Below, one piece after another: positions 51,939 through 63,668 of a DNA stretch of 64,000 nucleotides (positions are counted from its first letter, which is position 1; every line of letters begins with the position of its first letter). The notes under the pieces are model-generated. The model searched no databases and was not told the DNA's origin. It saw nothing but the letters and a program-made list of their open reading frames with translations. The DNA is taken from NCBI GenBank assembly GCA_013407085.1, contig JACCGJ010000290.1, positions 1-64,000 on the forward strand, read 5' to 3'. The translations under genes and the position numbers were made by a program. Origin of the DNA: Atriophallophorus winterbourni (lineage: Eukaryota > Platyhelminthes > Trematoda > Plagiorchiida > Microphallidae).

Positions 51939-54900
51939 GAAGTCGATGCGTGTTTGGAAACCATATTTGTGCTAAGTGATATGCGAATTAAACTGGAGCT
52001 GTTCTACATCATTCGCAAGAGAGTGTGTTGTCTTATTCGATTGGAACTTGTGTGACACCTTTTAATCTGGCAACCAGAAAATTTGCCTCTGCCATTATCG
52101 ATAATGACAGAGCTCACGGCCTGCTTTTGTTTGAAACACGCCGGTAATCCCGGAGAAATTCACGGCCAACTCATTCACGTGCACTCAATGATTTATACAA
52201 CAGTGAAGGTGTTCAGCATTACCCAATTTACTTGATAGTTTAGGAAATATTTCCATAATTCGTTTTGGAGCGGTGTCAAACAGAATATACCTCTAAAGGC
52301 TGACTTGTCCGGTTAAATCGGTATGGTGTTTCTGATTAATATTTTGAATGTTGAGTCGTCAGCACTCTGAAATCTTGCGATAGGAGAAACAATCAGCTTA
52401 ACATAAAACAAAGGATGTTAAGGTATAGTTAATAAAATACTCAACTCTAGAATTATTAGGACAATAACAGCATATGATTTGACACTGTTTTCCAAATTTG
52501 AAGTGATAACTACAGCAAAATTTGTTCGTACGATTTCTTTTGACAAAGCGACCAAGTGAAAAAGATTCTAACAGCGAAAAAAATTACGGCCACGTTTCAA
52601 TCAACTATGTGGTATGGTTAGATAAGCTGAGTCGGTTTGAGTGTGAGTCAAGATACGCAGACAGTAAGTGATTGGAGGGTGCTTTTCGTTGTAAAGAATT
52701 TAAAAGGTCAAATTAAGGTCAATTCGCGTGAGTCACTGAATAAGGTCGTTGAGTTTGGACATTCGCTTGTGACTCGGTTCATGGTTGTACGACTCGAACA
52801 AATTAATTACTAGATGATAGATGTTTTCAAGGAATTTAAAATACTTGTGAAATCATGGTCTTGTCATCGCAATCCCAAGAAAGTAAGTAAAAACAGGAGA
52901 TCATTTGCTGAATAGCCGGTTATGAAACAGTTGATTGCTACATGCTTTTGCCTACGTGTAAAACAAAGCATGATACAAACATTAGCCAAGCGTTATATAC
53001 ATATAGTGTGACTAAGCCTTGCTATTTTAAGCAAAGACGATAGTATGTCTTGTACATTTGTGAGCAGTTAATTTAGGCATTCGATGATCTGGTAGATGAG
53101 TCTCTTACACTCGTGTACATGTTAGTCTCATGAACATAAAATTCGTTAAATGAAAAGAAACCTGGATACATTACAATTATTTATGAAGGCAGGGGTGTTA
53201 TGCTGTTGTAATTGTCTTCCTTTAGGGGTTGACAATGTATTAGAACGGCCAGAGTCATGGCGTACTCTCTCCGGCGCAACTTGGTTGTCAAGACTCATAT
53301 TTGACGTCTAACCAACTTGCCCATCAAACTGAAATTTGGGCACAAGTATAAAACGGGATTTGGGTACACGCAAGTTAGGTGATTATATTTAAATCCTCGT
53401 CTGTATTGATTATTCTTTGATCCTTTAGAACCATCAAGGAGTTCGTATCGCTGGAAATCCCCCTATTTGGTTTGTAAGGGATTTTTCGGTTTGTTCAGCA
53501 AAATTCAGTATCGCAATTCGAGTTGTCGAATCCAGTAGTGGAATATCATAAATTCATGTACGCATTATCATACTTTCCCACTATGCTTCAGTGATTTGGA
53601 TCAATTAGTCTAAAGAGATAATCATTTCCGCTAACGTTTTATGCAAATCCATATTTTTACAAGCAGAGTAATATACTACATCATTGGTTGGTGAACAGCA
53701 TTCTGCAATTTTGATTTGCTCATACACAATGTGATGTGTATTCACATCCCTTCCTCATTCACATAACTCTTGGACGTCAATTTCTTGTGTAGACTACATC
53801 AGAGAATGATCGTGTTATATTACTATATGAAAGTCTGTGTATTTAATAGGGGTAAATATTCTACGGATTTTCGTTGGTGTACAGCCGCTATTACCAATCG
53901 AAATGCGGAATAGATGCATATGTTTCGGCCACTATACAGTCTGAGCTAAAACAATGTAGGTGAAAAGGACATTGTTATCCCATAGAGGAATAATTACAAA
54001 AAAGAGTGAGCACATCATGTGACCTCTTGCGGAAAGCAACAATTGCAGATGGGCTCTCTCTCTCTCTGGTTTGTAGAGCATATTCATTTAACTAAGACAC
54101 CCCCAAGGATACGCTTTGACGACGTTTGTCGTTGATGTCTGATGAATTTTGTGCGCTTGTTGTGGTCGAACGCTGCCCTTAATTCAAGCCATTGTACCAT
54201 AACAGTTTGATCCAAGTGCTTCGGCGCTTCATGCGCACTCAGCAAATACCAGCAATTTTAAATACCGTAACATGTGTTCCAGTGAGTATCACTGCCCTCA
54301 ACCTTCGAATACCTATTTAGAGAGATTTTCGATTCAGTCCCTTCATACAATCATGTTCACGAATGTACTACGCGGAGAGGATGTGATCACTCCTGCGTTT
54401 TTTATTTGGCGTTAAAATCGGAAGACGAATCCAGCGAAGCGAACGCATTCCAGGCTTAATTCGGTGTCAGTGATTATTCGGTACTTTTATTCGACTATGT
54501 ATGCAGTACTCAGGTGGTGGCTGAGTCATGTTGTACCTCGGCAACAAAATCCCATTTTGTTCACCACATTCATGACAACGCCAATGACAACGAACTTGGA
54601 TCGGTCTCGCTATGCACAATCCCAGGGATTACTCTGTACCTTCACATGTTCAATTTTTTGTTGTCATATAAATACAAACCATGTCCATCGCCAAACACAT
54701 TTGGACGTCCGCTCCAGGTTCCATTCCGGATTTGTTCTGTTTTTCTGACGGTTTCGTCAAGGGCAACGCATCGATTGATAGAACACAACGACGGCTACAG
54801 CATCGGCTTCTATCATAACCGTTTGGCGACGTGATAATTTCAACATGTCAACTGAAGGTGATCTATCTTCGTTACGAAACCTACTCGAACAAAATAATTA

Positions 54901-55859
54901 GAGATAAGCATTGGCGGTTGAGGAACCTACAGCAAGATTGCACCTTAATACAATCCAGTGACTGTGGCTCATCTGTCATTTACGCTGTACATCGACAACG
55001 TCAAGACTCATTTAAGAATGCGTCCAACAACCTATCATCTCCACGGAAGTCCAACATAAGCAATTGCTTGCTGTGAATGGGGTGGTTAGCCGGGTAGATA
55101 AATTGGCTTTGAGTGAAACATCCGTGCAGATTCAGCATTGACAAACTGATCACATCACCCGTCACTTACAACTGAACGACCATTTTGTCTTTCCGAAACT
55201 GAAAATGGATTAGAACACGCAAATAATTCTCAAAAGATCCGTGCGTGACATTCGTTTTGTTGTCCATAATAGATGAAAAAGGTGTATAGCTTTGAAACGA
55301 TAAGCGTGCATTTTGCAATACTCCTACTACGTGGTCAGAGTTTTGTATGATCCGCGACAGAATGACTTAACAATTTGAGTGGATAAGGAAGAGCGCTTTC
55401 AAAAATGGAACGCAACCTAATTTATTGCATAAAATCATGGACGCGAAAGTAAAATGTAAACTAGTTATACTTGCTGTCCACAATCGTGAAGGACAATGGG
55501 AGCTTTGGAAACCGAAAATGTTCTCGCTATTTATTGCTCTAAAAGCATTCGTGACAAAATTTCAAATTGTACTCTGGAATTGGAATATTGAGTGAGATCT
55601 TCAGGTAATCTTCATACGAAACTTTTGCAAACTGACTCAAAGAATATATTCATTTGCAAATACATCATACCAGTTGTAGTGAAGATCTGTCATCGCTAGA
55701 TATCTACATGGCTTTCCAGCCTGATGAATATTTGAATATATATATTTGCGACGAGTTGGGAATCCATGCTTATGAAAAGAATCATCAAAAACCGCGACAT
55801 TCGCTTTGCAACATGTTCGACTTTCCGGTGGGAGTACACTTATTTTCAACGGAAGTTGT
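51939..55859. other. Long stretch without recognised genes
   Basis: Low in the repeat families seen elsewhere. Several open frames (54464-54834, 54831-55076) have no known domain. A short (TC)n run is at about 54056-54067. Possibly intergenic and relatively unique sequence, with unrecognised old retroelement further right. Confidence 0.3.
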
Positions 55860-56640
55860 TGATCTGACACTGGAAATTATCGCCTCGTTAACTATTGCTT
55901 GTAATTGTGAAGATCATATAGTTCATATTCTCAGAAAGAACGGTCTCACGCTTTGCAACGCGTGAGTTGTTTTCGACATCGCATCATGTCTTTCATTCGC
56001 ATTTCTCTTCGCATCTTCTCACGCGTTAGACGACTGGACGAATGTGTTGGATAGAGGTGATTGCATTCACGTTTGGTACTTGGCCAAATCTAAAGCGTTT
56101 GATAGAACCAATTAAAATACGCTTCTACGAAAATGATACATTTAAGAATCTGTGATACATACTCTCCTGGTTGTACGACTACCTGTTCGCTTGCCATGAT
56201 TGACAAATATAATCAAACCACCAATGGAATCCGAAAAGAATCTGTGCATAAACGATTTATTCTTAGCTCATAACATCAATAGAGTCTCTGTTCGCCAAGG
56301 ATACAAAATTTGGACAAAAGTGAGTTCAGTTGCTGATTGTGAGAAACCACAAGGGGATTTAGAAACCTAGTCAGCTCGGGCAGCTGAGAATGATAAGCTA
56401 TTTACCACGCAGAAATGAACGGTGTTTCACATTGGCAAGAATATTCCTGAGACATATCGATTGAGTACTGAAACCACGGAATATAGTTTTATGAAAAGGA
56501 CCATGGAATATGGATTAGTGGAAATATGAAAAGCAAAGTTCAATTTTAGCATGTATAGCGAGGGGCCAGCGGATTTTTTGGGATCCCTCAAATAATATTT
56601 GGAAGATCTTTGTTAGTATCATTACAAAAGGATAATGAAA
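55860..56640 (+). pseudogene. Very old CR1-like LINE reverse-transcriptase relic
   Basis: Fragments in three frames keep RT order: DHIVHILRKNGLTLCNA; WTNVLDRGDCIHVWYLAKSK and AFDRTN (the FDRVN-type motif A); LLVVRLPVRL; KIWTKVSSVADCEKPQGDL (motif B region); and TVFHIGKNIPETYRLSTETT (the KC-V-HIG post-YADD block). Stops every 20-40 codons. The YADD box itself is not seen. Confidence 0.5.
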
Positions 56641-57639
56641 ATCAACCTTCGTCCTGCGATGGAGTAAGCAATAGAAATCTGCGTTCATTGGCTGTTATCT
56701 TCATCGCCCTATTTGATAAAATTTATCGCAGAGCGAAACATTAGGGTTGTACCTTTATAATATTTCGCCCAGTGCGACGTCTGTGTCTTTGAGACTATCC
56801 ACACTATGATATTACACGATATAATTCTTATCTATATCATAGTGTCTACCGGCCGACACCCACTTGGGCACTTGTTTCAAGTGAAAAGTAACAAATTGTT
56901 ACGATGACATATCTCATCTCAAATTACCGGCGCCGTTTTTCGTTTTGCATTTGATATACGTTCAAGTAGAACCGTTCGCTTTTTAAAAATACGCCGTAAA
57001 TCCTCCAATATTACAAGGAAATCAAAATGACTGTCTCGTCAAATATGTTTTCATACATGCTATTTGAGAACAATTAATGATACAGCGTAGCAACGGTAAT
57101 CTAATTACTACGTGAATTAATGAAATTCGTACCCAGGCTAATTCGGCCTGGATTAATTCTAGGGTTGGGTGCCACGAATCAGCATCCATTACCAGGGAAC
57201 AGAAAAGTGTTTAAAAATCATGTTAAGCGAAATTATTCGGTCACCGGTTCTTCAATAGCAAATTTTTCCTCAAAGGCAAATGTGCATGGTATTATAGCGT
57301 AGATTGACTCGAAGAGTTTAAACAATCTGACGTTGCTTTCAAGACATATAATTGAAATGCAGTCAAGTTTAGCAAAGGGCAGAAGATGGAACTCGGCATT
57401 TGTTTTCTCACTAAGTAAGTCATTTTATTTCAACTCAAACTATCCCATCATTTATTTGTTTCCGTGCTCTGAAATATCCAGCTGATATTCGATAATCCAC
57501 TGACGGGCATTAAAATTCAATTTAATTTTAATGGTCTAAAAAGCATATGGCTTTACGAAAAACCACAGAATAATATGGGAACTACGAATAATACAACGAG
57601 CAAAAACTGGATTTGGATGCTTACTGAGAAGTTCAAGAA

Positions 57640-57960
57640 TCAGTTAAAAATCCAAGGGGCAGAAATTGTTTTCGATTGGTGGGATGACGAATGTAGATGC
57701 ATGGTGTTAAGATGTATAGTTTTCTTCGATGCACGGGTTTAGGGTCTAAAAGGCATCGAGACTTCTTTTGGTTAGGTGAGTTTACAATATAATCTGGTAG
57801 ATTGTTCCAAGTAAAACAAACTCGCACGATAACAAAATGTCGTCTACAGTCGAGTCGCGAGTGAGGGACCCTTAGAATAAATGTATGAGCTCTAGTCTTA
57901 TTGCGAGCCCCCTAGATTATGAAATCAAATGTTGCAACAAGGCAAAGTTGCAGTCAAATT
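57640..57960 (-). pseudogene. CR1-like LINE C-terminal relic
   Basis: VRVCFTWNNLPDYIVNS on the minus strand matches VRVCFLWNSLPSDVVQS of the copy at 61459. The rest is frameshifted. Confidence 0.55.
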
Positions 57961-58599
57961 TGATTGTTTTACATTTTATCAGTTTCTACCCAACGAACAA
58001 AAGCGCCTGTCACCAAGAGTGAAAGTTCATTTACCTCATGCTTATGCGTGAATTACAACAGTTTTACAAACATTTATTTATTTGCAGATAAGATGTGAAT
58101 AAAATGCTATGTTGTATAAGACAACCGAATTTTACATTTGGTCAGATAGTAAAAACGACTGTCATGAAATTTTGTCAATAATCAACAATAGAATTGTTTA
58201 AAAAGGTAAACGGTATCAGATATCACCAACTTTGTAGTTGGACTATTTAGCGCCCACAAAGACATTTTTATTGGCTGTTTTTAACGAAGGATCACGAAGA
58301 TGTGTGCAAAGTGATATGTGGAATATATTTCGCGTGGGTGTTTCGTTTGTCTGAGCACTGTCCATACAAAATTCCTTGCTCGAACAAACCAACAGCATTT
58401 TCCAATTTGCCTCCTGGTTTAGTAGCAGCGAGGTTGCGCTGCACTATGCTTCCTAAGTGTGACCGAAAACTGCATTTCTCTCGTGGTTGATATATATTAT
58501 ACTTGGTGATGTTAGCTATAAAGTGATAGAGAGCTACATCTCATATTTTTTAACCTGAGACAAAGTATCGACTATATCCCCTTATGTCAGTTGTGAAAT

Positions 58600-58852
58600 A
58601 TATTTTGAGCAAGACCTTTGTTTTGATAAATAATTCTTTTATATAGAGTCGAAACAAGTACGAGTATGAGATATGTCTAGGTGGATAAACTCTAAAGGTA
58701 TCTAATGTCCGTATTGTACAGATAATTTATCGCTGTATTAACAAAAATGTTGGTAAATGATACAATAACTTTTCAGAGAATACTGAAGATGATTAGTAAA
58801 ATTTAACGTTCCCAAGAAATATGTAATTTAATAGTGAGTACATTAGAGTGGC
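58600..58852 (+). repeat. Inverted segmental duplication, copy 1 (resumes 59502-59560)
   Basis: Shared with the reverse complement of 63060-63410: GAAACAAGTACGAGTATGAG, TAATTTATCGCTGTAT, CTTTTCAGAGAATACTGAAG, and after the LINE insert ACAGTACAATAAGGGTTCAA. Internal gaps of tens of bases separate the two copies. Confidence 0.85.
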
Positions 58853-59501
58853 CACTCGGTCCACCCACGATATGTTCAAGATACGAAGGATGCTTCATAG
58901 ATGGAAAGCATTCAGCTTCCGTTCGTGTCTTGCGTGGGTGGTCCAGGTTTCACTGCCATACAGTAAAGCATTTAGTACACACGCGCTGCTGAAGTGCTTT
59001 CAAAAGATGGTCTACAGAGCATATTGACCCTATTGCGACAGCGCCGCCTGCGGTGGCTTGGTTATGTCTACAGAATTGAAAATAGTAGTATTCCGAAAGA
59101 TCTACTCTATGATGTTTTGCAATTAGGAAGTCCACCATCGGGCAGACCGCACCTGCGGTACAAAGACGTTTGCAAAAGAGATATGAAAGCTCTTGGCATC
59201 GACCCGGCGAGTTGGGAAGAACTTGGTCTTGACCACTCACATTGGAGGCATTGTGTTTAAACGTTGTCTGCAAGCTGGGGAGGAGCAGATACAGCTCTTG
59301 GCTGCTGAACGCAGATCACGCCGCCGGCGTGCAAGTGATGCAATACAACTGAGATCTGACTTTCGTTGTCAGCGCTGCGGGCGAGATTGTTCATCCCGAA
59401 TCGGACTGTTTAGTCATTCCGAAAGCTGCAGAACATGACAATTCATGTGATTTTGATGTACATCCATGGTCGACACCGACCAAAGGAGTCCAACGACAAC
59501 T
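58853..59501 (+). mobile_element. LINE C insertion with 5' inversion and 10-bp TSD
   Basis: TTAGAGTGGC flanks the insert at 58843-58852 and 59502-59511. The right part (58990-59501, plus) reads EVLSKDGLQSILTLLRQRRL, RYKDVCKRDMKALGIDPASW and, after a frame change, AGEEQIQLLAAERRSRRRR and CQRCGRDCSSRIGLFSH, an intact C2H2-type finger. The left part (58853-58990) is the preceding ORF segment on the opposite strand (ARHERKLNAFHL, RILNISWVDRV). This is the signature of twin priming. Confidence 0.9.
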
Positions 59502-59964
59502 TTAGAGTGGCAACAAAATCTTTACAGTACAATAAGGGTTCAATAGCATATTATCCTAGTTTCAACTGCGGACATTTTGTGCATTTCGTGCGTTTAGATT
59601 GAACCTTATAAATACCAACACAAGTGGTATAATCACACTCAGGTATATAGAGATTTTCGATGTTCATATTACGGTCTATTTGTTGCTTCTGAACACTTTC
59701 AAACGGGAGTTAATTAGTATTACTTGTATGTTTGAGTTCTTTTTCAAAATCTTCGATAATAAGAAATTTAAACTCAGATAAAAACTAGTTCATTTGAGAA
59801 CATTTGTTGACCTATACTAATCAAATCTGGCAAATAAGCTCTTGCGTCATTAGTAGGGATTTCGTTCATTGTCTACTTACCGATAGTAAATGATTCAGAG
59901 AGCATTGTCTGTTGTAATCACATTAACTGCTTAATAAATATGTGCTTGATGATTTACATTGTTG

Positions 59965-60290
59965 TAGGCCTCCTTCGGCCGATGTCGACCATAGATGTAC
60001 ATCATAATCGCATGAATTTTCATTTTCTACAGCTTTTCAAGTGAATAAAGAGTCCTATTCGGGAGAAACAATCTCTCCCGCAGCGCTTGCAACGATAGGC
60101 AGAACTCGGTCGTTGGGCGTCAGTTGCACGCTGGCGGCGTGATCTGTGTTCAGCAGCCAAGTGTGGTCTGCCCAATGGTCGACTTCCTGATTGCAACTCA
60201 CCATAGAGTAGATGTTACGGAATACGACTATTTTCCATTCTGCAGACGTGGCCAAGCCGCCGCAGGCAGTGCTGTCGTAGTAGCGTATGT
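59965..60290 (-). pseudogene. LINE C 3' end, internally deleted
   Basis: The 3' tail (GGCCGATGTCGACC block at 59978) and the finger-coding region are followed by a jump to the PMVDFLIATHHR-antisense block near 60170. Roughly 150 bp of the family is missing between. Confidence 0.7.
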
Positions 60291-61040
60291 TTTACACTAC
60301 ATCCGTTAAAAATCATCTTTCTCAACTTCAAATATAGGAAGCCATACACAATCTTACGCATGCTAACGAGTCCGCCCGATTATCATTTTGATAGTTTCTA
60401 TAATAAATTTCGCATTCCAAACAACCGAGTTAATCAGTGGTGATACACAATACAACAATGAAAGCGTATCAAATGAGATGATCTCAGATCAGATTACATT
60501 ATCGTCAACCTAAGTCGCACAATCAATTGAAGCAGGGAATTCACTATTCACATTATAACGAACCGCGTACTGTCTTTGAATCTTGTAAAACCCAAATATT
60601 ATTTACATAGGGTAATGTGATTAGCCTTGCATGCATTCAAGTATATTTACATTTCGGAAATCTGAGCTGAGAAACACTTTACTCTTCCAAATTAGAATAG
60701 TTGACCAGAATGAAGCAATCTGTTTACGTTGAATAATATAAAACAACACTGAATCGATGTAATTGTCACAGGCAGTTTGAGATACAAAACAAAATCATAA
60801 AGCTGATAAAAGCGAAATTACTGTTTAAAAACAAATATATTGTGCCTTGGATAAAGCTTTCCGAACGATATATCACTAAACTATGGATGAGAGAATACGA
60901 GCAGAAAATTATACTTAAAACAACGTGATGATGTTGTTTCCTTTGCTGTCCCTTTTACAGTGATACCTTGTGGCGATTGCATTCACCGAAATTTTGTATA
61001 AACACGTCTAGATCAAACAAGTTGTGTTTGTATGCCATAA
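60291..61040. other. Nothing recognised
   Basis: AT-rich, no family member or coding signal seen. Confidence 0.35.
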
Positions 61041-61043
61041 GTG

Positions 61044-61207
61044 TATAAGGCCGGTACGACCAACCTGATCAATAACATGTGTCTAAACAAATGTCTAATG
61101 GGGTTAAAGCGCGCACATGAGCATTGATGTACATGATCATGGGTTTAACCTCATTCTACATGTATTTGGAAACGTGATTGAACAGCTTGGTCGTGCGAGC
61201 CTTATGC
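61044..61207. mobile_element. ~165-bp foldback element (whole-length palindrome)
   Basis: ATAAGGCCGGTACGACCAAC at the left is mirrored by TTGGTCGTGCGAGCCTTAT at the right. The match continues inward (AACATGTGTCTAAACAA against TACATGTATTTGGAAACG, and GGGGTTAAA against GTTTAACCTC) almost to the centre. The same arms occur at 51722 and, shorter, at 32705 and 32876. The LINE C tail block GGTCGATGTCGACC follows at 61215. Confidence 0.8.
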
Positions 61208-61303
61208 CTCCTTCGGTCGATGTCGACCATGTATCCAGGATTCAAGAAATTATGGTATAAAAAAGCTCGTAGCTGTACAACACCACAGAATATTCGTATG
61301 AGG

Positions 61304-61306
<3 letters not shown>

Positions 61307-61356
<50 letters not shown>
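61307..61356. repeat. (AT)n microsatellite
   Basis: About 25 uninterrupted AT dinucleotides. It lies next to the 3' end of the minus-strand CR1-like relic (after TTTATTAAATATAT), so it could have grown from a retroelement tail. Confidence 0.95.
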
Positions 61357-61359
<3 letters not shown>

Positions 61360-61458
61360 ATAAATTGAGTCATTAGGAAGATCGACAGTTTTGTAGTTGC
61401 AAAAAATGTCATATATTGTGGCGGTATGATGGGTAAAAACTATTCGTTTGGAAAAAAA

Positions 61459-62325
61459 TCATGTTATATAAACGGGATGTAGGGTTGAATTACTACGCAT
61501 AAATATATCCAATTTGTTCCTGAAAATCCTTTCACTCGATGATTGGACAACATCTGACGGTAGGGAGTTCCATAAGAAACAAACGCGCACCGAATAGAAG
61601 AACCGACGGCAGTTTCGGTAGGAATGTGGAATATCAAATGCCAATGGGTGAGTATGTGTGGCATGGTTTGACCGGAGGCGAAATAGATGCCTCAGAGGGT
61701 GTGTCTTTGAGTTCATTATTTGGAAAGTTAAGATTAGATCAAATCGAACCCTTCTGCGAAGCAGTGTATCCAAATTAAGATGCTCAAGTCGATTCTCATA
61801 TGGTAGGTTGCGGTGGCAGCCAACCATTTTAGTTGCTCTGTGATAAATCCTCTCGAGAAGCTTGATGTCCTTTTGTAGCCACGGTGCCCAAACTTGCACT
61901 GAGTAATCCATCACCGGGTTAATATACGTATTTATGAGCATGGAGAATGATTCACGGGAAAATGTCCGAAAATACGCCGAAGCATACCTAGCATGCGGCT
62001 AGCTCGGTTGTACACTGCTTCGCATTGCATGCTAAACTTAAGACTTCCACTAATCCATATGCCGAGCTCTTTTTCTTTGGTTGTCTATTCCAGTTGATTT
62101 GATCCAAGGTTGTATGAGAATGGGAAATCTTTGCCTATTTGGAACATTTTACACTTTCGGAAGATGAATGGAAGTTTATTTCGTTCCGACCAGCTGTTCA
62201 ATATATCCAAATCGCTTTGTAAGCGCAAACATTCCACGCTTGACGTGATTCGCATCCAAAGTTTAACATCATCCGCAAGGAGAACCATTTTGGCTGTGAC
62301 AAGTTTCGTAAGGTCGTTGATGTAC
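61459..62325 (-). pseudogene. CR1-like LINE, RT YADD region to C-terminus
   Basis: Minus strand: YINDLTKLVTAKMVLLADDV (ADD catalytic box), SWSERNKLPFIFRKCKMFQI, then in a second frame LGIWISGSLKFSMQC, RMLGMLRRIFGHF, and an open 160-codon frame (61941-61459) with INPVMDYSVQVWAPWLQKDI, RATKMVGCHRNLPYENRL and RRFFYSVRVCFLWNSLP. Ends in the typical CR1 C-terminus. About 870 bp with a few lesions. A LINE C copy joins its 5' side at about 62320. Confidence 0.85.
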
Positions 62326-63045
62326 ATCATAATCGCATGAATTTCATGTTTTACAGCTTTTGGAATGACTAAATTGTCCGATTCGGGAGGAACAATCTCT
62401 CCCACAGCGCTGGCAACGATAGTCAGAACTCCGTTGTAGGGCGTCAGTTACACACCGGCGGCGTGCTTTGCGTTCAGCAGCCAAGAGCTGTATCAGCTCC
62501 TACCTCAGCTTGCAGACGTTGCTTTAAACAATGCCTCCAAAGTGAGCGGTCAAGAGCAAGTTCTTCCCAACTGGCCGGATCAATGCCAAGAGCTTTCATA
62601 TATCTTTTGCAAACGTCTTTGTACCGCAGGTGCGGTCTGCCCAATGGTCGACTTCCTAATTGCAACTCACCATAGAGTAGATCTTCCGGAATACGTCAAT
62701 TTTCCATTCTGCAGACATGACCAAGTAGTCGCAGGCGGCGCTGTCGCAATAGGGTGAACGTGCTCTGTAGACCAGCTTTTGAAAGCACTTCAGCATTAGT
62801 CACTCTGTCCATTCACGATATGTTCAAGATACGACGGATGTTTCGTAGATGGAAAGCATTCAGCTTCCGTTCGTGTCTTGCGTGGGTGGCCCTGGTTTCA
62901 CTGCCGTAAAGTAAAGCATTTAGTACGTACACGCTGTATACCATCATCTTTGTATTTACAGTCAGCTTGCGGTTACCCCAACCACGAGAGTTCAATCGGG
63001 ACAGAATGACAACTGCTCTGCCAATCCGCTTATATGGTAATATGG
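62318..63045 (-). pseudogene. LINE C 3' third
   Basis: The longest LINE C piece: minus strand NRKLTVNTKMMVYSVYVLNA, LLYGSETRATHARHERKLNA, then a stop, MDRVTNAEVLSKAGLQS, RPHLRYKDVCKRYMKALGID, ALDRSLWRHCLKQRLQ, frame change, basic tail and 3' end. It shows the family ORF order: RT thumb, RRLRWLGHV-type block, basic region, finger. Confidence 0.85.
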
Positions 63046-63059
63046 TATTGAACCCTTAT

Positions 63060-63410
63060 TGTACTGTGAAGATTTTGTTGCCAATAAAATATACTCACAA
63101 TTAAATCATTTATTCCTAGGGGACTTTACATTTTAGAAATCACCTTCAGTATTCTCTGAAAAGGTAATATATTATTTAACAACATTTTTGTTGAGAATAT
63201 TCACCAGGAAAGGGCGAATTTTAGTTTGCGCTATTGAGTAAATGTTCCGAGAATCAAAATCCTAGAGATACAGCGATAAATTATCACTACAACAGCAGAC
63301 ATTATAAACCTCTGGAGTTTGTCCACATAGACCTATCTCATACTCGTACTTGTTTCTAATCTATATAAAGGACTTATTTACAAAAACAAAGGTCTTGGTT
63401 TTGAAATATC
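63060..63410 (-). repeat. Inverted segmental duplication, copy 2
   Basis: Reverse complement of 58600-58852 plus 59502-59560. It preserves the site TATTTTATTGGCAACAAAAT without the LINE C insertion, i.e. an empty site. It also has a ~60-bp block absent from copy 1. Confidence 0.85.
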
Positions 63411-63445
63411 TAAGTAGCACGCGTGTATTGCTTGTCCTGGGGTAC

Positions 63446-63668
63446 CGACAGTTGCTCCTCGACAATTGCTCCCCGACAGTTGCTCCGCGACAATTGCTCC
63501 TCGGACAATTGCTCCTCGGACAATTGCTCCTCGGACAATTGCTCCTCGGACAATTGCTCCTCGGACAGTTGCTCCTTGGACAATTGCTCCTCGGACAGTT
63601 GCTCCTTGACCAATTGCTCCTTGCCCTATTGCTCCTTGCCCTATTGCTCCTTGACCAATTGCTCTATG
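63446..63668. repeat. 15-bp minisatellite
   Basis: About 15 tandem units of GACAATTGCTCCTCG (14-15 bp), with variants GACAGTTGC and GCCCTATTGC towards the right. Three frames stay open because the period is divisible by three (for example EEQLS repeats on minus, SSDNC and GQLLL on plus), but no splice or start context suggests coding. Confidence 0.93.

Noticed and set aside
54464..55076. Series of open frames suggesting a gene
   Set aside because: Translations show no known motif and frames cannot be joined by convincing splice sites. May be old retroelement.
61307..61356. CRISPR-like or satellite array
   Set aside because: It is a plain AT dinucleotide tract. No CRISPR arrays, operons or bacterial features exist in this eukaryotic window.
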